From positions 1 through 58,048 of the IMG/VR virus record IMGVR_UViG_3300030012_003463: a stretch of 58,048 nt of DNA; one strand, given 5' to 3'. Origin of the DNA: a virus. Shown here piece after piece: positions 39,435 to 48,900 of this stretch (position 1 is its first letter; every line of letters starts with the position of its first letter). A program made the translations under genes and the position numbers. The notes beneath the pieces were generated by a model. The model was not told the origin of the DNA. It saw nothing but the letters and a program-made list of their open reading frames with translations, and ran no database searches.

Positions 39435-40037
39435 TTAGTTTCCAAAGAAATCAATGATTTCGTTAGGAACTTTCTTACTGATATATTTGTGCTGTAAGTC
39501 AGTTAAAAAGTTTTTTTCTGTGACATTGTCATTCTTAATTAATGTCCAATTAGGCATCTTTTTTTCTAGCTCTAGCTTTAAGTTAACCTTGGACAAAAAG
39601 TCAATAATATAGGGTTGATCTGACATTCTATCTTGATTCATAATGACATAATTAGACCGATGTAGGTATCTAATCCAGTTGATATGAAACTCGCACCAAA
39701 GCTCTATAGCTCTAGGTAAACTCCATAATTCATTTTTTGTTTCAACTAAAAGTCTTGGATCGTGATAATCAGGAAATTGAGTCAAAGAATATTTGTTAAT
39801 AAATTCCTCATCATCTTCAATAATACTATTCATCCACCTAAGAGGAGACTTATAGGTAAAAATTAAGGGTGTATTTTGAAATAAGTGTGCTGTGGCTTGT
39901 TCTGAATCACCATTATGATTCCAAGACCAATGTCCAAAATCATTTACATTGCCATTCTTAGCAAAAAAATTTACATCAATATATTGTCTTGCTAATTTTG
40001 TATGTGTGTTTTGTAAACCAAAAATATAATACTTCAC
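39435..40037 (-). CDS. Sulfotransferase-like protein
   Basis: 200 residues. YIFGLQNTHTKLARQYIDVN at the start resembles a degenerate 5'-phosphosulfate loop (G-L-Q-N-T-H-T), followed by LIFTYKSPLRWMNSIIEDDE (3'-phosphate-binding-like R/S motif) and helical sections. It lacks the strict GLPRSG loop of the other sulfotransferase at 44979-45788, so activity is uncertain. Part of the carbohydrate-decoration cluster. Confidence 0.45.
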   Translation of the reverse strand: MKYYIFGLQNTHTKLARQYIDVNFFAKNGNVNDFGHWSWNHNGDSEQATAHLFQNTPLIFTYKSPLRWMNSIIEDDEEFINKYSLTQFPDYHDPRLLVETKNELWSLPRAIELWCEFHINWIRYLHRSNYVIMNQDRMSDQPYIIDFLSKVNLKLELEKKMPNWTLIKNDNVTEKNFLTDLQHKYISKKVPNEIIDFFGN

Positions 40038-40624
40038 GAAGCAAAACCTATGTTGCCTGAAATTGAAATCCTATAATCATCTGATGTATAGAAAGGATAA
40101 ACTTGATGATTAAGCGAAGCGGGAAACAAAGCCATTTTACCTTCCCATTCTTTATCGGCAGGTATTGCATGTGATGTAATGTTACCCATATCATTGTTCA
40201 TTAGAAAAACAAAATGCCCGGCTCTTATCTCTCCCTCTTTCATGTGTGGAAAACGAGCCTTTTCATCTTTCATGTGATAAGGCACTTTGTGCCATATAAC
40301 AAAACTAAATAATCCATCATGAATGTGCACAGGATTAAACTCATGTTTACTTTGATAATTTACCCAAAGACTATGAAGTTCTAATCGAAATTCCTTTTTC
40401 TTTTGCATTCCACTTATTCGTGCATAATAAGTAGGATATTTTTCAAAATGTGCTTGAATACATTTATCAATTAAAGGCCAAATAATAGGTTTCCCATCAG
40501 GAATCATAAACTCTTTTTGTATATTACCTGCTAAATCTTTGTTTGCTCTTTCGGTGTGTTTTTTACTTATGACTTCGTCTAGTTTATCAGACATATTTTG
40601 TGGGACACTTGTTATTAGATACAT
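40034..40624 (-). CDS. Putative 2OG-Fe(II) oxygenase
   Basis: 196 residues. FNPVHIHDGLFSFVIWHKVP is the metal-binding H-x-H-type strand of the phage-type oxygenases, GEIRAGHFVFLMNNDMGNI follows, and HQVYPFYTSDDYRISISGNI provides the distal H and the R/S that bind 2-oxoglutarate. Such enzymes hydroxylate proteins or sugars. Start and end overlap both neighbours. Confidence 0.65.
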   Translation of the reverse strand: MYLITSVPQNMSDKLDEVISKKHTERANKDLAGNIQKEFMIPDGKPIIWPLIDKCIQAHFEKYPTYYARISGMQKKKEFRLELHSLWVNYQSKHEFNPVHIHDGLFSFVIWHKVPYHMKDEKARFPHMKEGEIRAGHFVFLMNNDMGNITSHAIPADKEWEGKMALFPASLNHQVYPFYTSDDYRISISGNIGFAS

Positions 40625-41325
40625 TATTTATACGATTTTTTTGACCAGTGTAATGACTTATAATTATTAGCTATTTTTTTAAAAACGTCAAAAGTTATTA
40701 AAGTCTTTTTTTCTTGTGACAAATCACATACTTTTGTTTCCATTTTCCAAGATTCTCTTTTGAAAGGAAAAACCATAACCATTGGACTGCCTTCTTTTAT
40801 TATAAATCCTTTATCTAATCTGTGTGTCCAGTAAAAAGGAAAATGTATGTGTAAAGGAAAAGTGTCTGTATCTACTACTCCTGTGACTAAATCAAATGGA
40901 AGCACATGATTAAAAGGAGTAACGAACAAACAACTATATCCTATTGGAGTTTTTATTTGCCAAGGATTCATAAATTTAAAAACACCATCAACTGTCCTAT
41001 TAGGATGCATTATTCCCTCATTAACTTGACTTAAAGAATGTCCATCTACTCCAACTAAATTATGAAAGTTTGAAGGGATGTTACTATGTAAGTTAAATTT
41101 TACTTCACCTTTTTCTAGAAGCACTTCAATATCTGTTGGAAAAGGTATTATATATCCAGTTGTTAAAGCATCTAAAAAAGGTATGCATCTTTTTACCGTG
41201 GGTGCAGTTACGGTTTCGTGAAATAAATTTAAATCTTTGTACGCTTTAGGTATATCAATCAGTGATGGTTTAGGTTCTGATATGAAACCTTTTAAAGGTG
41301 AAGTGAAAGTAATTTTTTTATTCAA
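40624..41325 (-). CDS. Conserved phage protein of unknown function
   Basis: 233 residues, beta-rich (TGYIIPFPTDIEVLLEKGEV, WQIKTPIGYSCLFVTPFNHV, FPLHIHFPFYWTHRLDKG). A family of such cupin-like proteins is encoded in marine phages near 2OG oxygenases. No catalytic residue set certain. It may act on virion glycans or belong to the same modification pathway. Confidence 0.5.
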   Translation of the reverse strand: MNKKITFTSPLKGFISEPKPSLIDIPKAYKDLNLFHETVTAPTVKRCIPFLDALTTGYIIPFPTDIEVLLEKGEVKFNLHSNIPSNFHNLVGVDGHSLSQVNEGIMHPNRTVDGVFKFMNPWQIKTPIGYSCLFVTPFNHVLPFDLVTGVVDTDTFPLHIHFPFYWTHRLDKGFIIKEGSPMVMVFPFKRESWKMETKVCDLSQEKKTLITFDVFKKIANNYKSLHWSKKSYK

Positions 41326-41682
41326 TTATTGTTGTTGTTTTACTTCTAATACTGATATTTCAACCATTGCTCTAGAAGCTGCGTTTGCTTGTAGTTTCAT
41401 AGCATCACCTTCTTGATAGACGATAGAAGTTGAAATAGTGTTTGTGTCTGACGCTGATACATCTACTTGAAAAATTTGTAGATCATTACTTCCGTCATTG
41501 TGATCAATGTTAACTGTCACTGCACTTGATCCATCATAGTTGTGTGTATTTATAGTTTTTACGATAAATGTTGACACTGGTGTTGGTGGTGTTGCTGCAA
41601 CATTAGCTGTGGGCACTGTAAATACAGTTGTCAAATCTGTTGTTGTCAAATTTGCAATAAATCTTTTAAAAACATCAGCCAC
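41326..41682 (-). CDS. Small beta-rich virion protein (GTG start)
   Basis: 118 residues. GTG start at 41680-41682, MADVFKRFIANLTTTDLTTV; then a series of beta strands (STFIVKTINTHNYDGSSAVT, TISTSIVYQEGDAMKLQANA), looking like a small beta-sandwich virion protein. The start overlaps the end of the next gene. Function: head or tail decoration possible. Confidence 0.5.
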   Translation of the reverse strand: MADVFKRFIANLTTTDLTTVFTVPTANVAATPPTPVSTFIVKTINTHNYDGSSAVTVNIDHNDGSNDLQIFQVDVSASDTNTISTSIVYQEGDAMKLQANAASRAMVEISVLEVKQQQ

Positions 41683-41845
41683 TAAAAAACCATGCCCTTC
41701 TTGTAGACTCTTCCTGTGTATCCTGTGTATACTGTGTGTTTAATTGCTGTATCATTTCTTCAAGTTGTCTAGTTAGTTCGGCAGCTTGAGCTGCATCATA
41801 CTCAGGTCTTGGATCTGGAAATCTTTGTAATGTTAACTTAGCCAT
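41675..41845 (-). CDS. Small coiled-coil protein
   Basis: 56 residues, MAKLTLQRFPDPRPEYDAAQ, then AAELTRQLEEMIQQLNTQYT, and TRRAWFFSG at the end. Helix plus a C-terminal Trp/Phe tail, the pattern of many small phage proteins. Joined by TAATG to the 608-aa tail gene. Function unknown. Confidence 0.55.
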   Translation of the reverse strand: MAKLTLQRFPDPRPEYDAAQAAELTRQLEEMIQQLNTQYTQDTQEESTRRAWFFSG

Positions 41846-43671
41846 TATCTTCTACCATCAGGTTGAACATCGAAACGTTGCGTTCCCAATCTCCATGCAG
41901 TTCCTGCTGTGTTTGAAACAACATTGACAGTGAATTCTCTACCTCTGCCACGTAAACTTACAAACTCTGTTGCATCTGTAAAGGTTGCCGTTTTAGTAGT
42001 GCTAGTGCTCGTATTAGGATAGTTTTTAAATTCCAATTTAAAGTTTAAGGTGCCTGCTTGATTTTGAACGTCAGGTATAAGTTTTTGAACAAATAACATA
42101 TCATTACCCTCGCCTATCTCAACAGATCCTGATTTCACAAAGGCAGTCATTGCTGTTCCGTCTGCGTCATTACCTGTTTCATGTAAGAACATTTGTGTTG
42201 CGCCGTCTGTTAAGCCAGAGATTGTTTCATTATTGGCCGTTGTCGTTGGTAAGTAATCTGATGCTACAGGGTTTTCATAAACTTCTCTGTCAATCCAAGT
42301 CGTTCTATCTAATGTCCCCGTCCACCAAGTTTGTTCTAAATAATTATAGGCAACAATAGCGTTAATTGTATCCGATCCTGTTCTTGGGTAAAACCACATG
42401 ATTTCATTAAATTCACCATTATGACCAGCGAAAGCATTTTCTGCACCAGTAACATTAAGATTATCAAAAACAAATTGTTCCACGGTGCATGGTAATTTTT
42501 TTACGGTACCATCAAAGAGAAAGAATGAGTCTTGAGACATCCAGTACGCTACACCATTTAAATCAAGACCTGCGTGTATACCCACGATACCACAGTTTTG
42601 ACCTAATTGACGTAGACCAAATGTAAATGGTGGTCCAATAAACTGCATGGCGTGTAACGATGTATCTGTCCAAACTAAAATCTGACCTCTTGATCGCTCT
42701 GCTGCTACAATTCGTGATCCGTCAGCTATTCTCAATGAACCTGCAGTATTTTCTGCTGTTGGTTGATAAGTGGTAATATCTTCTTGATCAGAAAATCTAA
42801 TTAACAAATCATCTTGAGAACTCACTGTACCGATTGTATTTTCTGTTCCCATAAATACTAAGTGTCTATCGGGAGTTGAGACTAAACTTAATCTAGATGC
42901 TGTTGGTGCACCTGATATTGCCGCAGCTCTTGTGCTAACACCAGTGGAAGTGTCCCACTTAAAAGCACCACCGTTTAAAACGGTTGCAATTAAATCTTCA
43001 CCAAAATTATCTAATGACCATTGTCTCGCTTCTAAAGTAACATTAGATGTAGTGGAGGGAGTGCCCCATGTGCTTGAACCCCATGTGTCCGTTCCCCAAC
43101 CAAAAGCCGGCACAGATGTTTCAGGACCAATACTGATTTGATATTTTGCATTACCCGAACCTCCACCTCCTGATGTAGATCCTGAAGCAGCGGCTGTTGT
43201 GGTTACTATGTAAGCGTTGTTATTAGCGACTGACGTGATTTCAAACTCTTTGTTCATATCGAGACCGTCAATTGCTGAAAAAGAATCAAAAGTAACAAAG
43301 TCACCCTTTTGAGCACCATGTGCGGTATCAGTCACCACCACTGAAGTAGTGGCATTAGTAGTAAATGGATTTGTTAGGGCTTGAGTTTCTCTAATAGGTG
43401 TAATGTCATAAGCTCTACCCTCTTCTATGACGTAAAGTTTTCTATCTGTGCCTACAGCGTTGTATCTTGTGCCATCTAAAGCTACCCATGCGTGCTGATC
43501 ACGAGCGACACCCACTAAGGTAGTAGATATGAACTTTTCCCATCCTTTGATTTTTTGAGGCAATCCTTGAAAAAAGCGCACGTTATCACCGTCTGTCCAC
43601 TTGCCTTCGCCCGTGTAGTCGGTTACCTCTTTATTGATACCTGGTGCTGGTCTAAAATTAACTAATGGCAT
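41845..43671 (-). CDS. P22 gp10-like tail protein (packaged-DNA stabilisation type)
   Basis: 608 residues. N-terminus MPLVNFRPAPGINKEVTDYT, GEGKWTDGDNVRFFQGLPQK, GWEKFISTTLVGVARDQHAW is a phage hallmark; the middle is a beta-propeller-like repeat (VYVIEEGRAYDITPI-type and RLSLVSTPDRHLVFMGTENT), then a C-terminal beta region. I recognise it as the common tail/hub protein of short-tailed marine phages, by analogy with P22 gp10. It would sit under the portal-adaptor ring. Confidence 0.65.
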   Translation of the reverse strand: MPLVNFRPAPGINKEVTDYTGEGKWTDGDNVRFFQGLPQKIKGWEKFISTTLVGVARDQHAWVALDGTRYNAVGTDRKLYVIEEGRAYDITPIRETQALTNPFTTNATTSVVVTDTAHGAQKGDFVTFDSFSAIDGLDMNKEFEITSVANNNAYIVTTTAAASGSTSGGGGSGNAKYQISIGPETSVPAFGWGTDTWGSSTWGTPSTTSNVTLEARQWSLDNFGEDLIATVLNGGAFKWDTSTGVSTRAAAISGAPTASRLSLVSTPDRHLVFMGTENTIGTVSSQDDLLIRFSDQEDITTYQPTAENTAGSLRIADGSRIVAAERSRGQILVWTDTSLHAMQFIGPPFTFGLRQLGQNCGIVGIHAGLDLNGVAYWMSQDSFFLFDGTVKKLPCTVEQFVFDNLNVTGAENAFAGHNGEFNEIMWFYPRTGSDTINAIVAYNYLEQTWWTGTLDRTTWIDREVYENPVASDYLPTTTANNETISGLTDGATQMFLHETGNDADGTAMTAFVKSGSVEIGEGNDMLFVQKLIPDVQNQAGTLNFKLEFKNYPNTSTSTTKTATFTDATEFVSLRGRGREFTVNVVSNTAGTAWRLGTQRFDVQPDGRR

Positions 43672-43683
43672 TGTGTCAATATA

Positions 43684-44187
43684 CTACAAAATACGAAAAT
43701 TAAAAGCTAATGTGATTCTTTCGTGATTTGACTCATCACAGGGGCTTACAGAATGAGGTAACATGCCATTAAAAAACACCATACGTTTTTCCACAGGAGT
43801 AAATTCAAACTTATTAAAAACGATAGAGGGAACTAAATGATGAAAATTAGTGGTAGCTTTTTCACAACAAACTTTGTGATAATATATAGCAGACCAGTTT
43901 TGAAGATGATGAACGTGTAAATCATTATAATTTTCCCCTTGATTGATATTAAGCCAAAAACTAGCTAATTGAGCTTTTTTATTTATGAGAGCTAAACTAT
44001 TTATGGCAAACTGTATTAAATCTTTAAAACCAAAAGTAATAAAATTGCTTTGATAACCACCTCGATTACTTTGAGATCTACCTTTATCAAAACTTAGGAT
44101 GTGATCTATATGACTTTGAATAACATGAGAATCTCCAGGGTAATCATTTACATATACTGACTCTTTATAAACTACTTGCTCAATCAT
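43684..44187 (-). CDS. 2OG-Fe(II) oxygenase (PF13759-like)
   Basis: 167 residues from MIEQVVYKESVYVNDYPGDS. FWLNINQGENYNDLHVHHLQ, NWSAIYYHK is the H-x-H...S-hh-Y motif of this family, and MVFFNGMLPHSVSPCDESNH carries the distal His, with RITLAFNF at the end. The start ATG (44185-44187) overlaps the end of the glycosyltransferase by 8 bases. Hydroxylation of a protein or glycan is the known chemistry; target unknown. Confidence 0.75.
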   Translation of the reverse strand: MIEQVVYKESVYVNDYPGDSHVIQSHIDHILSFDKGRSQSNRGGYQSNFITFGFKDLIQFAINSLALINKKAQLASFWLNINQGENYNDLHVHHLQNWSAIYYHKVCCEKATTNFHHLVPSIVFNKFEFTPVEKRMVFFNGMLPHSVSPCDESNHERITLAFNFRIL

Positions 44188-44986
44188 TTTTTGGTGCAAC
44201 CAGAGAGCCAACATGTCCTTTGTAAGCTCTATTACCGAAGTGAGTTAAGGGCATTGCAAGATCCGCCCATATCTCTCCACCGCATTGCTCTGTCCAAAGT
44301 CTTGAGAAATAATAATCTTCTGACAAGTATCTTATCTGACCTTTTGTTTCGTAAGGACCAACAGCAAACAAGTCATAACAGTTATCTGATTTATACGAGC
44401 CGCCGTTTACTATTTGATCTGACTCATATTTTCTCTCTGGAAATTTTTTAAACATAGTTCTAAATACTTCTCTTTTTACCAACATCATACCAGTTGCCGC
44501 TTCGTTTACTTTAAAAAAACCATTCTCACCTTTTAACATTTCTGGATTGTCAAAGTTTACGTTGTAGCCTAAAGCTTTTGCTTCTATTTCTCCCTCATCG
44601 GCGTTTGGATTTTCTTCAAGAATTTTTTTTATTTTATTAAGGTAAATATGTTTTCTTGGATAAATACCACAAGCAACATCTTTATCAGCGCATAATAATC
44701 TTTCAATGTTTTGTGGTGTAAAGCCTATATCTGCATCAATAAATAAAAGATGTGTAGCAACAAAATCTGTTTGATCCATCATCATGGAGACGATAGTGTT
44801 ACGAGCTCTGGTGATTAAGCTTTCATTACCCATTGTTTGAATTCTCATTCCAATTTTGTTGGCTAGAGTCCAGGATTGTAATTCTAATAAACCATGCAGA
44901 GTAGCCTCTGTGAGCATCCCGCCATACATAGGCATTCCTAAAAATATTCTAAAGTTTTTATCTTTTAGTTCTTCTGGCTTAATCAT
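44180..44986 (-). CDS. GT-A type glycosyltransferase-like protein
   Basis: 268 residues. FRIFLGMPMYGGMLTEATLH at the start, NSLITRARNTIVSMMMDQ-type region and THLLFIDADIGFTPQNIERL with the D-x-D signature (DAD) of a nucleotide-sugar binding site. The C-terminal ILSEDYYFSRLWTEQCGGEI has the usual E/D catalytic region. It likely adds a sugar to a virion or host glycan. Neighbours are sulfotransferase- and oxygenase-like. Confidence 0.72.
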   Translation of the reverse strand: MIKPEELKDKNFRIFLGMPMYGGMLTEATLHGLLELQSWTLANKIGMRIQTMGNESLITRARNTIVSMMMDQTDFVATHLLFIDADIGFTPQNIERLLCADKDVACGIYPRKHIYLNKIKKILEENPNADEGEIEAKALGYNVNFDNPEMLKGENGFFKVNEAATGMMLVKREVFRTMFKKFPERKYESDQIVNGGSYKSDNCYDLFAVGPYETKGQIRYLSEDYYFSRLWTEQCGGEIWADLAMPLTHFGNRAYKGHVGSLVAPKND

Positions 44987-45788
44987 TTAAATATCCTAAG
45001 AATTTTAAGTATGAAAAATATTTTTCATTCAAAAAATCATTTGTTGTCGTATCAAAAGAATAAGTTTTATTTTCTTTAATCTCTTTACCTACTTTGTGAC
45101 TATATAAGAGCCTGGCTGCTATATGTCGATCTGAAAAATTTTCTTGTGTTATATTTTCTAAATCATGATTGAAATTTTCAACGCCCATAAAATTATAAAT
45201 ACTACTTAATATTTTTTGAGGGTCGGAGGTAAAGTCTTCATATTTAACAATAAGAACATTTTTTTGTAAAAATGTGTTTTGACAAAGTTCATTTATAAAA
45301 CTTATACCCCAATATAAAACAGGGACATTTTGTATATAATACTCAATCCTTTCTAAAAAAGGGTTTTTGCAATTTAAATTTACAAAAGACAAGTCATCAA
45401 AAATAACATTACTTTTTCTTTGATACTCTAAAGAACCAAAAATATCTTTAATATTTCTAACGGACAATATTACTTTATAATTTAAGTTTATTAAAGCAGG
45501 TAAAACCTTTAACCAAGCCTTGTTATGATCTATATATGTTTTATTATCAAGTGATTCTAATTTTGATATGCCACCAATAATGAAATTGTCTATTTTATTT
45601 TTTAAACTTTTTTCATTTTCTAAATAATTAAAGTGTTTATCAAGATTCTCTAATTTAGGTGCATTTAAAACTTGATATATTAGGTGAGGTAACACTGATT
45701 CGTGATTTACAAGTAAATTGTTGTTTTGTGATAAAATATTTTTTAAAAGGTTTGTGCCACTTCTTGGAAGCCCTGTGTAAATAATCAT
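44979..45788 (-). CDS. Sulfotransferase (P-loop, Sulfotransfer_3 type)
   Basis: 269 residues. MIIYTGLPRSGTNLLKNILS is the PAPS-binding loop (G-L-P-R-S-G-T-N); KVILSVRNIKDIFGSLEYQR gives the R..D/S 3'-phosphate motif; helices and IVKYEDFTSDPQKILSSIYN follow as in the family. It would transfer sulfate from PAPS to a glycan or protein. Overlaps the glycosyltransferase by 8 bases. Confidence 0.8.
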   Translation of the reverse strand: MIIYTGLPRSGTNLLKNILSQNNNLLVNHESVLPHLIYQVLNAPKLENLDKHFNYLENEKSLKNKIDNFIIGGISKLESLDNKTYIDHNKAWLKVLPALINLNYKVILSVRNIKDIFGSLEYQRKSNVIFDDLSFVNLNCKNPFLERIEYYIQNVPVLYWGISFINELCQNTFLQKNVLIVKYEDFTSDPQKILSSIYNFMGVENFNHDLENITQENFSDRHIAARLLYSHKVGKEIKENKTYSFDTTTNDFLNEKYFSYLKFLGYLND

Positions 45789-45792
45789 TTAT

Positions 45793-46407
45793 TTACTTTT
45801 CTGGTTGTCCTAAAAATTTTCTTTTATCAAATTTATAGTCTGCCAAATCACCCTCTTGATCAACATAATGAAGAAAAACAGTTATGAAGTGATCATGAGT
45901 ACAAGTCTCTCTCCAGTGTTCTTTGTCTTGACCTTGAAAAATTAAAGCATCGTTAAGTTTCATAGCATATTTATTTTCTATCTTATAAGCGGTTAGTTTT
46001 TTTGTATCCACATCTATATGTTTATAGTCGGAAGACGAATCCTGTTCTCCTAAAAAAATATCATAGGGCTTGTCTTCTGGATCAGAGCCCAAACAAAGAG
46101 CAACGGTATATTCACATGAATCTCTGTCGGTATGAGGTTTTAAATCAGAACCTTTGCCATATACTCGTAAAAATGAGTAAGTTGGCCATAATTTTTTACC
46201 TACGTTTTGTTCAATAACAGGAGTGCTCATATCCATAATTGTTTCCATTAAATAATCTGCATAATCCACGACAAGAGAGTCAGTTGAAGGATCAACTGTA
46301 AAAGTAGTTTTATTATTTAATTTAATGTAAAGATAAGATCGACAAAGATTTAATATTTGTTCTGGTAAAAAATTTTTTATAAAAATTGGTTTCATTAATA
46401 CACCCAC
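45793..46407 (-). CDS. 2OG-Fe(II) oxygenase
   Basis: 204 residues. PTYSFLRVYGKGSDLKPHTD, RDSCEYTVALCLG contains the H-x-D iron site (HTD), then LIFQGQDKEHWRETCTHDHF with the distal H and downstream VFLHYV. Prolyl-hydroxylase-like layout. Likely modifies a virion or host protein. Overlaps the next gene by 13 bases. Confidence 0.75.
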   Translation of the reverse strand: MGVLMKPIFIKNFLPEQILNLCRSYLYIKLNNKTTFTVDPSTDSLVVDYADYLMETIMDMSTPVIEQNVGKKLWPTYSFLRVYGKGSDLKPHTDRDSCEYTVALCLGSDPEDKPYDIFLGEQDSSSDYKHIDVDTKKLTAYKIENKYAMKLNDALIFQGQDKEHWRETCTHDHFITVFLHYVDQEGDLADYKFDKRKFLGQPEK

Positions 46408-46949
46408 GCTATTATAGCGTACCTCGTACCTAGTGTTATTTTGTTGACTTGATGAGGAAACATAAAGTTGGATGGAAATGCAATTGCGTCACCAACATTT
46501 TGTGGTATTTGTAGACCTTGATCTGCAAAAAAATCAAAAACAAACTCTCCTCCTTCATAATCGTTGTTGAGACAAATTGAAATAGATAAAGACCTTTTAT
46601 TAAATCCATGTCCAAAATCTACGTGAAATTTATACCCTGCATCAAATTCATTAGCTTCGTATTTTAAAATATCCATTTGTGAAATTTCTTTAAAACTAAA
46701 ATCTTTAAATTTTTTTTGATATTTTTCTGCAACAGTAAAAACTGCGCTTTTTAAATAATTGGTTATTAATTTATTACCTAATGTTTGAGGATACAAAAGA
46801 CTTCGTGTAGTGCAGTTTCTAATTTCTTTAATTGGTTTATCTGATCCAGATACCAAAGCATCTACCTCACTATGATCAACATAGGATATTATTTGATCAC
46901 AAATATTTTGTGGAATTAATTTTTTAATTTCTAAAACGTATTCTCTCAT
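46395..46949 (-). CDS. 2OG-Fe(II) oxygenase (prolyl 4-hydroxylase-like)
   Basis: 184 residues. GYKFHVDFGHGFNKRSLSIS (H-V-D iron site), ICLNNDYEGGEFVFDF, GDAIAFPSNFMFPHQVNKIT with the distal H and GTRYAIIAWVY with the 2OG-binding R. This is the complete HxD...H...R set of the P4H family. Fourth oxygenase in the cluster. Confidence 0.82.
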   Translation of the reverse strand: MREYVLEIKKLIPQNICDQIISYVDHSEVDALVSGSDKPIKEIRNCTTRSLLYPQTLGNKLITNYLKSAVFTVAEKYQKKFKDFSFKEISQMDILKYEANEFDAGYKFHVDFGHGFNKRSLSISICLNNDYEGGEFVFDFFADQGLQIPQNVGDAIAFPSNFMFPHQVNKITLGTRYAIIAWVY

Positions 46950-46968
46950 TTATTTTCTTACAGTATTA

Positions 46969-47403
46969 TTAATAAGTAATACTGTGCGCAGTGAGATAGT
47001 TAGTTCTCGCTGTGTTTGCAGTTGAGGTAGCATTTGCTTGAGAGTCTGCATCTCCCGCCATGGCATCATCAAAAGCTGTTTGCCAAGCATCTTGAGCTTC
47101 ACATCTTATAACAACGTTAGTTGCCCATTGAGGAAAAGAAGATAAAGATTCATTTTCTCTGTTATCAACATACTCTAACTTGCCAGTGTTTGTAGTAGCA
47201 TTCCACTGCATAGCGTGAACATTAGCATCAATCTCAGTATGTGATCGAATATTTAAGTAAGACTTGTTGTCAATCATAACATCGGATTCAGTATCCCCTG
47301 TACCTAATCTAGGTCCATTATTCTCGTTATCAACGTTTACGCCTGCATCAAAAATAATTGTTATTCTTGAGTTTGCTGTTGTGTTATTTACTGTTGTTGC
47401 CAT
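46969..47403 (-). CDS. Tail-fiber-associated protein, possible assembly chaperone
   Basis: 144 residues. Beta-rich N-terminus (RITIIFDAGVNVDNENNGPR), and a helical C-terminus (EAQDAWQTAFDDAMAGDADS) similar to tail-fibre assembly domains. Overlaps the next gene's start by 20 bases. Function inferred from position next to the fibre gene. Confidence 0.5.
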   Translation of the reverse strand: MATTVNNTTANSRITIIFDAGVNVDNENNGPRLGTGDTESDVMIDNKSYLNIRSHTEIDANVHAMQWNATTNTGKLEYVDNRENESLSSFPQWATNVVIRCEAQDAWQTAFDDAMAGDADSQANATSTANTARTNYLTAHSITY

Positions 47404-47821
47404 TTTTTTTTCCTTTCTTAACTTTTATCTTATTATTACTTAGATGTCTAATAGTTTCATCCTCCATTTTAGAATCATTTTCTTCAATAGCTTTTTGATG
47501 ATTACCTATTAATTCAAATATACTGACTGCATTCATTGCTAAATTTTTAGCTGAATCACTTCCTTGAAGAAGCTTATTCATAGCATTTTGAGATTTAACC
47601 ATCTCATTTCTAAATGATTCCGTGGCTGCTTGTGTGCCTTGTATGTGTTTTGCGTTTTCCACCATTAATAATGGCATCCAGGCTATAGAACATCCCCATT
47701 CTTGAACCGCTTGACCAGTTTGTGGGTGTGCTCCTTGTAGCATATTATACCAAATACATTGATGTTTGATGCACTTCTTATTTAACAACGGACATTTTCC
47801 GTCAGGGTCAAATATGGGCAT
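47384..47821 (-). CDS. Cys-motif protein near tail fiber
   Basis: 145 residues. The start MPIFDPDGKCPLLNKKCIKH, QCIWYNMLQGAHPQTGQAVQ, EWGC has four Cys (CPLLNKKC....QC......C), suggesting a metal or Fe-S site; the rest is helical (AATESFRNEMVKSQNAMNKL). I recognise this motif from marine phage genomes without known function. Adjacent to the fibre gene. Confidence 0.55.
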   Translation of the reverse strand: MPIFDPDGKCPLLNKKCIKHQCIWYNMLQGAHPQTGQAVQEWGCSIAWMPLLMVENAKHIQGTQAATESFRNEMVKSQNAMNKLLQGSDSAKNLAMNAVSIFELIGNHQKAIEENDSKMEDETIRHLSNNKIKVKKGKKNGNNSK

Positions 47822-48900
47822 TAATCTTTGTTAGCAATAATTACGTTTGCATATTTAACATCCATCGCAGGCATCGAGATTGTGCCCCCTAAAGATGAAC
47901 TTGAAACACTGAATGGATGTGAGTGAGAACCACCACCACCTGAATTATTCATAGCAGTCCCGGTTTGTGTTCTATTACCCTGACCACTAAAATAACTCTC
48001 TCCCAAAGTAGGAGTAGGTTGATTTGCATTGTTTGGATGGTTAGGAAATCTTGCTCTTATTGCGTGAGCGTGAGATGCGATAGTAGGTGTGGATAAAGTT
48101 GTGTCTCCAACAGTTCCTGAAACAGAAACAGTTGCCGATGTTAAGTCTGTATTTCTACTACTCGCAAAAGTTGTAAAGAAGGTATCTGAACCACCAGTAC
48201 CACCTCCTGTACCTGTAACAACTGCCATAGCAGCATCAGATAGTCCAGTTGCAGTTTGTTTTGTCCAACCAGTTGGTGCTGAAGCCTGATTAAACACCAT
48301 TGATGTTCCTGAAGGAAAAGGATCAACATCTGTTAGATTAGCTCCACTACCTGTGTATGATGTAGCGGCGACCACACCGTTTGAATTAAGTGTAATATTT
48401 TCGGTAACAATTTTTTTACCTGTTGCAACAGTAACATCATCATTAAAAGTTGCTGCACCTTTAACACCGACTGTTCCTAAAGATCCTGCAAAGAGGTCAA
48501 CAACTTTATTGTTGTTTGTTACATACATGATTGTATGTGCACCTTGAGTAATTGCAACAGCGTTACCTGCGTGACCAGTTGGTGCTACTGAAAGAGTTTG
48601 AGAACCTGTGGTATTGTTAAAAAAAATGTAATTATTTTCTACAGCGGGAACAAATACTTTAATGTCTCCAGTAAGAGCTCCGGTGAATTCTACTACTTTA
48701 TTAGAGGCCTCTGCTGCTGGATCTGCATTAGCAGTGGTAAGAGTAACGTCAGCAGAACCTGCTACAGATTTAGATAAATATCCGCCAGCGAAAGCGTCTA
48801 AAACGTTAAGATTGTTGTTAGTGTTAGTTCCCCATGTATTGGCGTTAGCGCCAGTTGCCATGAGTTCTAGTTTAAGTCTATCTGAATATGTACTTGCCAT
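47821..48900 (-). CDS. Tail fibre/collar protein
   Basis: 359 residues. N-terminus MASTYSDRLKLELMATGANA, then beta-strand-rich repeats, then PFPSGTSMVFNQASAPTGWT (phage tail collar domain), and a C-terminal Gly/Ser/His-rich region (SHAHAIRARFPNHPNNANQP, GGGGSHSHPFSVSS) typical of fibre tips that bind host surfaces. Host recognition is the likely role. Confidence 0.75.
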   Translation of the reverse strand: MASTYSDRLKLELMATGANANTWGTNTNNNLNVLDAFAGGYLSKSVAGSADVTLTTANADPAAEASNKVVEFTGALTGDIKVFVPAVENNYIFFNNTTGSQTLSVAPTGHAGNAVAITQGAHTIMYVTNNNKVVDLFAGSLGTVGVKGAATFNDDVTVATGKKIVTENITLNSNGVVAATSYTGSGANLTDVDPFPSGTSMVFNQASAPTGWTKQTATGLSDAAMAVVTGTGGGTGGSDTFFTTFASSRNTDLTSATVSVSGTVGDTTLSTPTIASHAHAIRARFPNHPNNANQPTPTLGESYFSGQGNRTQTGTAMNNSGGGGSHSHPFSVSSSSLGGTISMPAMDVKYANVIIANKD

